NCBI RefSeq assembly: GCF_000687555.1 | Contig: NZ_JHWJ01000008.1 | Location: 62,001 to 126,000 of the forward strand | DNA length: 64,000 nucleotides | Origin: [Clostridium] aerotolerans DSM 5434 | GTDB lineage: Bacteria > Bacillota > Clostridia > Lachnospirales > Lachnospiraceae | Reading direction: 5' to 3' | Notes under the pieces: model-generated | Told to the model about the DNA's origin: nothing | Database searches by the model: none | Seen by the model: only the letters and a program-made list of their open reading frames with translations | Position numbers and translations under genes: made by a program | Part shown: positions 58,901 to 64,000 of the stretch, in pieces | Layout: each line of letters begins with the position of its first letter | Numbering within the stretch: the stretch's first letter is position 1

Positions 58901-58970
58901 ATACAAGAAGGCTTATTACCACTAAGACGGTGGTGACGGGGCGCTTTAGCGCAAGTTTCGTTATTCCCAT
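55941..58970 (-). CDS. RND efflux pump (HAE family, AcrB/SwrC-like)
   Basis: 1009 aa with twelve transmembrane helices and two large extracytoplasmic loops. N-terminal KRPVTTVLVVISLLVFGLSS; Asp395-Asp396 in VGMMVDDSIVVLE of helix 4 are the proton-relay residues; FELMPEVDQGTISI opens the second half. It exports drugs, detergents or lipids using proton motive force. Gram-positive relatives (SwrC) export surfactin. It follows the adaptor by 12 bp. Ends in basic KKKEKKVPS. Confidence 0.93.
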   Translation of the reverse strand: MGITKLALKRPVTTVLVVISLLVFGLSSVFSSKLELFPEMNYPMLTVSTVYQGASPEDVNDLITKPIENEVGTLSGIKNVQSTSKENVSIIMLQYEYGTDMDKAYSDLKKKMDNIKLPDDVKAPTIMEVDISAMPVMTLAVNDTTQDNLYNFVKSDIVPEFEKISSIASIDTNGGREGYIKVRLNPEKLNQYHLSMNAVVQSIQAADFTYPAGTTGVGSRNLAVSTSVDVNTAEELKKVPVVAGNGKTIYLEDIAEIGDTVKKQDAIGRYNGKDTITLSINKQQKSSAIDVSNQVKKTIETLKADHKNMDIVVIDDTSTQIKASLYSVLETMILAVIISMVIIYLFFGDIKASLIVGSSIPVSILVALILMSAMGFSMNLITMSAIVLGVGMMVDDSIVVLESCFRAHKEEDYEGSAVEGTKLVLQSILGGTITKCVVFIPLVFLAGLTGQIFKPLGYTIVFCMMASLLSAMTIVPLCYAKYRPVEKHNSPLGGIIKSLQHGYRNLIGKLLNRKAMVLIVSVLLLVASFMLAGKIGFELMPEVDQGTISITTKVKPGLKIEEVDKVLQKIETIVSQEEDLKSYTLTYGGSAISLNSTSDATLTAYLKSDRKLSTKQIINKWKKEMGQLPDCNVSLKSTSSMESGGSKNDYEVILKGAQLERLKSTADQMVSELTARPELIKVHSDLENAAPVIKIKVDPIKAAAEGIAPVTAGGMLNSMLSGVEATNFDRDGQEISVKVEYPDDSYDTLDKVEGIMVPNATGGSVALTDIASVGYEDSPATISRKNKQYQVTVTGSFTDKVKTEKDKQKATKEIDDQVVNKYLSDTITRGQNSEAESMSEEFGGLFLAIATAIFLVFVVLAAQFESPIFSLMVMATIPFSFIGAFGLMLITNVSISMTSLLGFLVLIGTVLNSGILYVDCANQFNETMDTRSAVIEAGFTRLRPILMTALIAILSLIPLARGGENGEMMQGLALVNIGGLASSTFLSLLVLPVLYSILRRKKKEKKVPS

Positions 58971-58982
58971 ATCTCCGCCCCC

Positions 58983-60140
58983 TTACTGTGCTGATCCAGA
59001 AGTTTCTAATGCGGTTCCCTCTGTCTCGGTTTTGCTTTCAGGTGCGGTTTCTTCTGTTGTCTGATTTTCCTTGCTGCTTCCATCTGATAGGGTCACTAAA
59101 GAACCGTCGTATAATTCACTGGTCCAGGTAGCAACTACCTGATCATCAGCACCGATTCCTTCTTTGACCTCCATAAAGCTGTCATCGGCCAAACCTACAG
59201 TTACTGCATTCTTTTTCAGTTTTCCATCTGCATATGTATAAATAAATGGGTTTCCGCCTTCATAATAAACACTGTCGACGGGTACGGTCAGAACATTGTC
59301 TGCCTTCTGAGACACAACATAGAGCTTAACGGAGGTACCGGTTGCCAGAGTGTTGCCATCTGGTATGGATGCCTTTACTTTAAACAATCCGCTTGCCTGG
59401 TCGATCATGGTGCTGACCTCAGTGATGGTTGCTGCGCGGTCAGTTCCGTTCTTTTCCACTTTAATGGTATCACCGGTCTTAAGACCATTTACAATTCGTT
59501 CCGGAACATAAAAGTTAACCGCTTTTCCGCCTTCTCCGGAAATGACACAAAGAACTGTGCTTGGAGAAACCATATCATGTGCCTTTACATTAAAGCTCTC
59601 CACCTTTCCAGAAATAGGTGCTGTCACCTGGCTGCTTTCCAGCTGAATGTTATAACCAATCTTAGCATTATCATATTGAAGCTTTGCAAGCTGTACTTTA
59701 TCTACCAGTGATTGATAATCTGCCTCAGCAACATCTCCCGCCTGATAAAGTACGGTCATTCTGTCTAAATTCTTCTTGGCATCCTCATAGCTGACTCTTG
59801 CGGTCTCCGCAGTGATCTTAGAGCTTTCTACCTGCTTTGTATCAATGACGCAAAGGAGTTGGCCAGCCGTTACCATATCTCCGGTCTGTACGCCTACATT
59901 GGTAATCTCACCGTTTGCAAGTGGTGTAACATAAACAATACTATCCGGTTCAATGGTACCTATCAGTTCGCTGCTTAACTGAATGCTTCTGTTTTCCGGT
60001 TTTACCACAGTAACGGCAGGGGGAACTTCTGCTACGATCTCATCCTTATTACCCCCTAGAATTCTTGGAATCAACAGACCTGCCACCGCAACGACTGCGA
60101 TTACGGCTACGGCGATTGTAATCATCTTCTTCTTTGTCAT
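58983..60140 (-). CDS. RND membrane-fusion (adaptor) protein
   Basis: 385 aa. N-terminal anchor (MITIAVAVIAVVAVAGLLIP), barrel-sandwich hybrid halves (VYVTPLANGEITNVGVQTGD and TAPISGKVESFNVKAHDM) around a helical hairpin, then beta-barrel and C-terminal Glu/Thr-rich tail. It links the RND pump to its partners. First structural gene after tetR (23 bp). Confidence 0.92.
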   Translation of the reverse strand: MTKKKMITIAVAVIAVVAVAGLLIPRILGGNKDEIVAEVPPAVTVVKPENRSIQLSSELIGTIEPDSIVYVTPLANGEITNVGVQTGDMVTAGQLLCVIDTKQVESSKITAETARVSYEDAKKNLDRMTVLYQAGDVAEADYQSLVDKVQLAKLQYDNAKIGYNIQLESSQVTAPISGKVESFNVKAHDMVSPSTVLCVISGEGGKAVNFYVPERIVNGLKTGDTIKVEKNGTDRAATITEVSTMIDQASGLFKVKASIPDGNTLATGTSVKLYVVSQKADNVLTVPVDSVYYEGGNPFIYTYADGKLKKNAVTVGLADDSFMEVKEGIGADDQVVATWTSELYDGSLVTLSDGSSKENQTTEETAPESKTETEGTALETSGSAQ

Positions 60141-60163
60141 ATTTCACTCCTTCTGTCTCATAA

Positions 60164-60784
60164 TCATTTTAAATTCTGTTTACGAATTCCATATTGTAAA
60201 ATATCTAATTTTTCCCGGAAAACTTCCTTAATTTTCTCTTTATCTTCCGGATGTACATAATACCATTCCAGGCCTCTGGCCATTTCGAAAAAAATCATGG
60301 ATATCAGCATGCCAAAGGTCTCTATGCTCTGATCTCTGAAATCAGATTTGTCAATGGATTCATACATGACCATAAGCATGGTAAATTGACCTGGTGACAT
60401 ATCCCGGGATAAATGATTGGTCACTCCATACATCTGAACACTATCTACGATATTCTTAACTAACTGCAGGATAGTCTCCTGTGAATCAAAAACATTTCCA
60501 TCAAGAAGTGATTCCATGGTCTTCCAGAGATCTCCATGGTTCTTTTTCGCACTTCTCTCCCAGGCGCACTGAAAGTTCTCAGCAGCATCCTCAAATATGT
60601 AAGCCAATATATCATGCTTATCTTCAAAATATGTATAAAAGCTTCCCCTTGATATGCCAGCTTCTTTAATGATCTTATTAATAGAAGCTTTTTCAAACGG
60701 CACCCGGACAAATTCAGCCATGGCCGCTTGCTTTATGATTTCCTTTTTTTCCTTCGGAAGGTTATAAAATCGTTCCGTAGGCAT
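60164..60784 (-). CDS. TetR-family repressor of the RND operon
   Basis: 206 aa. N-terminal helix-turn-helix (INKIIKEAGISRGSFYTYFE, DKHDILAYIFED) and a ligand domain of mostly helices. It starts the operon with the adaptor, pump and TolC-like genes, so it is the likely autorepressor. A palindrome in the promoter spacer (61021-61033) is the candidate operator. ATG follows GTGAGGTG. Confidence 0.92.
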   Translation of the reverse strand: MPTERFYNLPKEKKEIIKQAAMAEFVRVPFEKASINKIIKEAGISRGSFYTYFEDKHDILAYIFEDAAENFQCAWERSAKKNHGDLWKTMESLLDGNVFDSQETILQLVKNIVDSVQMYGVTNHLSRDMSPGQFTMLMVMYESIDKSDFRDQSIETFGMLISMIFFEMARGLEWYYVHPEDKEKIKEVFREKLDILQYGIRKQNLK

Positions 60785-60860
60785 TTCTTCACCTCACTTT
60801 TTCCCTCATCTATATTTGCGCAAAACAATGAGTCCGAATTGCAAAGCAGACTCTTATTCC

Positions 60861-61007
60861 AAAAAAAGAGTCTGGCACGCCAGACTCCCTTGCTGATGCA
60901 TCGTCACATCAGTGATAATCTTTCTTAAGCGCAGCATGTGCTTCCAGCCCGTAAGGGCTTTTGTTCCACAGGACTTGTTTCCTATGAAACAAAAAGGTGA
61001 TAACCTG
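60861..61007 (-). ncRNA. Candidate structured RNA/attenuator upstream of tetR
   Basis: From the inferred start (about 61007) to a terminator. Hairpins in order on the minus strand: TTGTTTC-ATAG-GAAACAA, AGCCC-TTAC-GGGCT, AGCA-CA-TGCT, CTGATG...CATCAG, and GAGTCTGG-CGTG-CCAGACTC (60868-60887) followed by T7. No coding frame fits. A further stem, GAGTCTG...CGGACTC (60830-60853), downstream repeats the terminator arm, so its 3' arm could pair instead with the terminator's 5' arm. Either a separate small RNA of about 145 nt or an attenuated leader for tetR; not matched to a known class. Confidence 0.6.
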
Positions 61008-61013
61008 CCACTT

Positions 61014-61042
61014 ATTATAATGACACGTTGTCACCTTGTCAA
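61014..61042 (-). promoter_or_regulatory. Perfect consensus promoter with palindromic spacer operator
   Basis: Minus-strand TTGACA (61037-61042), exactly 17 bp, TATAAT (61014-61019). The spacer carries TGACA-CGT-TGTCA (61021-61033). An operator between -35 and -10 is the usual place for TetR-type autorepression. Confidence 0.8.
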
Positions 61043-61079
61043 GAAAGGTTATATTTATTTAATAAAATTTCTCAATCCT

Positions 61080-61271
61080 TTACTTTTTCCTGTCCAAAAC
61101 TTCCTTTAATGCTTCATCGCTGTCCTCGATCCACACATCCTCTTCTTCTTCATTCAGACCAAGAAAGCGGGCAAGGGTCTCGGGTGAGCTGCCGCTGTTC
61201 CATTCATCCACATAATCATCAATGGCTTCAAACTCGATCTCACCTGTCAGATATTTTTCCTTAAATGTCAT
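61080..61271 (-). CDS. Small acidic protein, unknown
   Basis: 63 aa starting MTFKEKYLTGEIEFEAIDDY, rich in Glu and Asp. The phrase DDYVDEWNSGSSPETLARFL followed by GLNEEEEDVWIED suggests a small helical adaptor-like domain; no family name is assigned. ATG 61271 follows GGAAAGGAG; an upstream ATG lies in the gntR end. It is 16 bp after gntR, so it is in the ispE-gntR operon. Confidence 0.75.
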   Translation of the reverse strand: MTFKEKYLTGEIEFEAIDDYVDEWNSGSSPETLARFLGLNEEEEDVWIEDSDEALKEVLDRKK

Positions 61272-61287
61272 AAAAGCTCTCCTTTCC

Positions 61288-61962
61288 TTATTCCTGTTCT
61301 TTGATATTTTTAGAGACTGTAATTTCCTGATTGTCAATATGTTCCCGCATCGCTTCCTTGGCTTCTTCCACTTTGCGTCTTCTTACTGCTTCCAATATAT
61401 GATCATGCTCCAGCAACAGAATCTGGCGCTTATCTTCATCCTTAATGTATTCCAGACGGTAGCGGTACATCTGCTCTCTTAAATTGTTGATCATCTGAAT
61501 CAGTCTGTCATTGCAGGTCCCTTTATAAATGACATCATGATATGCTTCATCCGTTTCCGCAATCTCCATGGGATTTCCGTTTAACACAGCATTTTTAAAT
61601 TCTTCCTGCCTCTGCTCCAGCTCTTCGACAGCATCCGGCAGCATTCTCTGGCAAGCAAGCTCGATGGCAAGCTCTTCTAAGGATCTTCGTACCTCTAATA
61701 CGTCCCTTAAGCTCTTCTCAGAGATCTTTGCTACTTCAGCGCCCTTTCTGGGGATCATGAGTACAAGTCCTTCCAGCTCAAGCTTACGGATGGCTTCCCG
61801 TATGGGAGTACGGCTGACTCCAAGGCGCTCTGCAAGCTGAATCTCCATCAGACGCTCTCCTGGTGCCAGCTCTCCTTTTAAAATTGCCTGCCGCAGTGTG
61901 TTGAACACAACATCACGAAGTGGCAGATACTCATTCATATTGACCTTTAAATCATTGCCCAT
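61288..61962 (-). CDS. GntR-family regulator, FadR/FCD subfamily
   Basis: 224 aa. Winged helix-turn-helix (LRDVVFNTLRQAILKGELAP, LGVSRTPIREAIRKLELEGL) and a C-terminal FCD ligand domain with the metal-ligand style residues (DEAYHDVIYKG, LLLEHDHILEAVRRR). It overlaps ispE by 11 bp and is cotranscribed with it, although a metabolic link is not obvious. Ligand unknown. Confidence 0.92.
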   Translation of the reverse strand: MGNDLKVNMNEYLPLRDVVFNTLRQAILKGELAPGERLMEIQLAERLGVSRTPIREAIRKLELEGLVLMIPRKGAEVAKISEKSLRDVLEVRRSLEELAIELACQRMLPDAVEELEQRQEEFKNAVLNGNPMEIAETDEAYHDVIYKGTCNDRLIQMINNLREQMYRYRLEYIKDEDKRQILLLEHDHILEAVRRRKVEEAKEAMREHIDNQEITVSKNIKEQE

Positions 61963-62857
61963 TGGTAACCTCCTTGGTATTATAAAAATTCGTTAAATAA
62001 ACCTGCTTTGCCAGGTTCTTGCTCTTTCCATAACGCAGCTCTTCATATGCGTTTTCCGCTGCCCTGGGGCTTGTAAAAATGCCGAACACCGTAGGGCCAC
62101 TTCCGCTCATCAATGCGTTTACAGCTCCAAGCTCCTTTATTTTTTCCTTAATCTGCGCGATGACAGGATATTCCTTAATGGTAACCGTTTCAAGAATATT
62201 TCCAAGGCGCTGGGACACCTGATGGATGTTATGATTCTCGATGGCCTCTATAATCCCGTCAATGTCCGGATGGTCCGAAGCTTCAAGCTTTTCCAGATTA
62301 AGATTATCGTAAACAAATTTGGTGGACACCCCTACCGCAGGCTTTGCAATTAACACCTGACATTGGGGCATATCCGGAAGAGGAGTAAGAATCTCACCGA
62401 TTCCTTCCGATAAAGCGGTTCCCCGAAGCACACAGTAAGGAACATCTGCACCGATTTTTACGCCCCGCTCCATAAGCTCTTCCCTGGTAAGTCCAAGCTG
62501 GAACATCTTATTCACTCCAAATAATACGGCAGCCGCGTCGCTGCTGCCCCCTGCCATTCCAGCGGAAACCGGTATGAATTTCTTTAAATTGATCCGAATC
62601 CCGTGGGTAACATGAAATTCGTCCATTAAAAGCTTTGCCGCTTTGTATACCAGATTGTTCTCATTGACTGGTAAGTAAAACAGGTTGGTAACGATTTCAA
62701 TGCCTGGTGTTTCTTTTAAGTAAATATCGATCTTATCATAAAGGCCCACGGTCTGCATGATCATTCGTACATCGTGGTATCCGTCTTCCCTTCTCCGCAA
62801 AACATCAAGCCCCAGATTAATTTTTCCATATGCTTTTAATCCCAGATGTCTTATCAT
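61952..62857 (-). CDS. ispE: 4-diphosphocytidyl-2-C-methyl-D-erythritol kinase
   Basis: 301 aa GHMP kinase of the MEP isoprenoid pathway. KAYGKINLGLDVLRRREDGY at the N-terminus, PVSAGMAGGSSDAAAVL as the ATP loop, and LMSGSGPTVFGIF near the C-terminus. ATG at 62857 is taken; an in-frame TTG two codons upstream sits closer to AGAGGG and cannot be excluded. First gene of ispE-gntR-small protein. Confidence 0.95.
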   Translation of the reverse strand: MIRHLGLKAYGKINLGLDVLRRREDGYHDVRMIMQTVGLYDKIDIYLKETPGIEIVTNLFYLPVNENNLVYKAAKLLMDEFHVTHGIRINLKKFIPVSAGMAGGSSDAAAVLFGVNKMFQLGLTREELMERGVKIGADVPYCVLRGTALSEGIGEILTPLPDMPQCQVLIAKPAVGVSTKFVYDNLNLEKLEASDHPDIDGIIEAIENHNIHQVSQRLGNILETVTIKEYPVIAQIKEKIKELGAVNALMSGSGPTVFGIFTSPRAAENAYEELRYGKSKNLAKQVYLTNFYNTKEVTNGQ

Positions 62858-63108
62858 AGGCAAACAGCCCTCTCTTTTGTTTCAAATTGTTTTTTTATAT
62901 TATTTTGTATACAGTATTTAGTATATACCCAAATGAAGAAAAGTACAAGCGTTATTCTTTTAACGTATCATATGATGTTTACACGGTAAAAATTCTCAGT
63001 TATAAAGGGGCTGATTCGTTCTGTTTTGGCATTTTCACTATAATGAAAGTCTTTCGTAACCGTTTCTTGTATATCCTGCCCCGTACCATTTTTTCAAGTA
63101 ATAAATAT
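62858..63108. promoter_or_regulatory. Control region of ispE with candidate GntR operator
   Basis: AT-rich, no gene seen. TTGTATACA (about 62905-62913) and GTATATAC (62921-62928) are half-palindromic TGTATACA-like sites as used by FCD-type GntR proteins. They lie about 50-70 bp upstream of ispE, in the region where its promoter must be. The cotranscribed GntR protein may bind here. Confidence 0.35.
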
Positions 63109-63140
63109 AAAAAAGACTCCAGCAGATATTCTGCGGAGTC
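63109..63140 (-). terminator. Terminator of the alarmone-synthetase gene
   Basis: Minus-strand GGACTCC-GCAGA and TCTGC-TGGAGTC pair around ATA and are followed by TTTTTTAT. Confidence 0.85.
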
Positions 63141-63159
63141 CCTTTCAGTGCTGATTCAA

Positions 63160-63738
63160 TTATAAAAATTCTTCCATTGCCTCTTCCATACGCATTAATG
63201 AAGCGGCATAATTTTGAAATGCTCTAGCTGCCTCGGCTTCCTTATTTCCTTTGTAGCAGATCCTGTGTTCCATACTGGCCCATAGATCCATGGACATGGT
63301 ACGAAGCTGGATTTCCACCGGATAATATTCCATTCCATCCGTATGATAGACCGGTACACCGAACACTATGTGATAGCTTCTATAGCCGTTGGCCTTTGGT
63401 TTCCCAATATAGTCGCTCTCTTTTATAATTACAATATCATTCTGTTTTTTTAACAGGTTCACGACTCCATAAATATCTCTTACAAAGAAACAGATCACAC
63501 GAAGACCTGCAATGTCTGTCAGATAGTTTCTGGCCGAATCGATACTGATTTCATGTCCATTGATTTTAAGTTTATTCTCAATGCTTTCCTTTTGCTTAAT
63601 TCTGTGCTGGATGTGATGAATGGGATAATTCTGGTACTTCCTTCTGTAATCCTGATTCAGTACATCCACTCTGACCCTTAGGTTCTTAAGGGCATCCTCG
63701 TAAGGCTGGACAAAGCATAGGTACTCTTCCTCGGTCAT
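63160..63738 (-). CDS. Small alarmone (p)ppGpp synthetase, RelA/SpoT domain
   Basis: 192 aa with only the synthetase domain. IAGLRVICFFVRDIYGVVNL, KPKANGYRSYHIVFGVPVYH-like KANGYRSYHIVF, and EIQLRTMSMDLWASMEHRI are the RelA_SpoT signatures. No hydrolase, TGS or ACT domain, so it is of the RelQ/SAS type, making (p)ppGpp from ATP and GTP/GDP under stress. ATG follows AGGGAGGTG. Monocistronic here. Confidence 0.9.
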   Translation of the reverse strand: MTEEEYLCFVQPYEDALKNLRVRVDVLNQDYRRKYQNYPIHHIQHRIKQKESIENKLKINGHEISIDSARNYLTDIAGLRVICFFVRDIYGVVNLLKKQNDIVIIKESDYIGKPKANGYRSYHIVFGVPVYHTDGMEYYPVEIQLRTMSMDLWASMEHRICYKGNKEAEAARAFQNYAASLMRMEEAMEEFL

Positions 63739-63818
63739 ATTCCACCTCCCTGGTAATTCCTTATCACGGAAATTAAGTATAACCTCTTTTTGTGTCTATA
63801 TGGTGTCCAAACTATGAA

Positions 63819-64000
63819 TTACATATCCTCGGAATCTTCTTTGGGATTTTCGTCACCCTTTCCCATTAAACTGCTGCTGATGGGTTCCTCATCATCCATA
63901 AAAAGCGGTCTCATCTCATCGGAATGCTCTTCTTTTTTAGGCATGTACTGCTCAAAAACAGGAGACAGAATGTATGAATTTATAAATGCGAGAAGCGGAA
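63819..64000 (-). CDS. C-terminal end of an unknown protein (cut by window edge)
   Basis: A minus-strand frame open to the window edge gives about 60 residues: PLLAFINSYILSPVFEQYM, then PKKEEHSDEMRPLFMDDEEP, then an acidic Ser/Glu tail ending EDSEDM. The first part looks like the end of a membrane helix or membrane-linked domain. No family can be assigned from this part. Confidence 0.5.
   Translation of the reverse strand, partial: PLLAFINSYILSPVFEQYMPKKEEHSDEMRPLFMDDEEPISSSLMGKGDENPKEDSEDM

Noticed and set aside
62887-63165. Plus-strand 92-codon frame between ispE and the alarmone synthetase
   Set aside because: It crosses a terminator and the ispE control region, has no ribosome site and an AT-driven composition.

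Overview
The window looks like chromosomal DNA of a low-GC, spore-forming anaerobic Firmicute, most likely a Lachnospiraceae/Lacrimispora-type clostridium. This is inferred from gene content and protein style. There is a stage II sporulation protein R gene, strong AGGAGG ribosome binding sites, zinc-type S14, FadR/RpiR/AraC regulators and a canonical rif-str-S10 ribosomal supercluster. No rRNA, tRNA, CRISPR array or transposase was seen.

Layout. (1) 1-11.4 kb, minus strand: the full S10-spc series in canonical order, rpsJ to secY and the first codons of adk, with a consensus promoter and a structured 5' leader. (2) 11.5-28.5 kb: an accessory block between rpsJ and tuf. It holds a cell-wall-binding repeat protein, a very Cys/Asn-rich 83-aa protein, an RNA methyltransferase, a membrane acyltransferase, an RpiR regulator with nanE, a secreted subtilase, a DUF5722 glycosidase-like protein, and an iron-siderophore-type ABC importer with a divergent AraC regulator and an esterase. 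After these comes a decayed stretch (26.4-28.7 kb) with a frameshifted creatininase pseudogene, a type I toxin-antitoxin locus, a second toxin leader copy fused to another small ORF, and a diverged duplicate of the 3' end of tuf. (3) 28.7-33.4 kb: the str operon (rpsL-rpsG-fusA-tuf) with its own consensus promoter and a second promoter for tuf. (4) 33.4-41.1 kb: a sugar island inserted between rpoC and rpsL. It encodes a binding protein, two permeases, a GH105 unsaturated-uronyl hydrolase, an unrecognised 841-aa (alpha/alpha)-toroid-like protein and an AraC regulator. (5) 41.2-48.8 kb: rpoC and rpoB. (6) 48.9-53.5 kb: a small membrane protein, sodA, DUF1934, murI, ddl and spoIIR. (7) 53.5-61 kb: an RND multidrug-efflux-type operon (TetR, adaptor, RND pump, two tandem TolC-like proteins), preceded by a perfect consensus promoter and a candidate structured RNA. 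(8) 61-64 kb: a small acidic protein, a GntR/FCD regulator, ispE, a small alarmone synthetase and the C-terminus of an unknown protein.

How the genes work together. The housekeeping clusters give ribosome, translation-factor, secretion and RNA polymerase genes transcribed in one direction. The accessory operons sit in the junctions between those clusters and mostly share that direction. The sugar island reads as a complete importer plus intracellular degradation of unsaturated uronic-acid oligosaccharides. The importer/AraC/esterase set reads as ferric-siderophore uptake and iron release.

The strongest candidates for undescribed biology are the 841-aa protein of the GH105 island, the structured RNA with a TetR-type operator ahead of the RND operon, the Cys/Asn-rich protein, and the shuffled toxin/tuf-remnant region.
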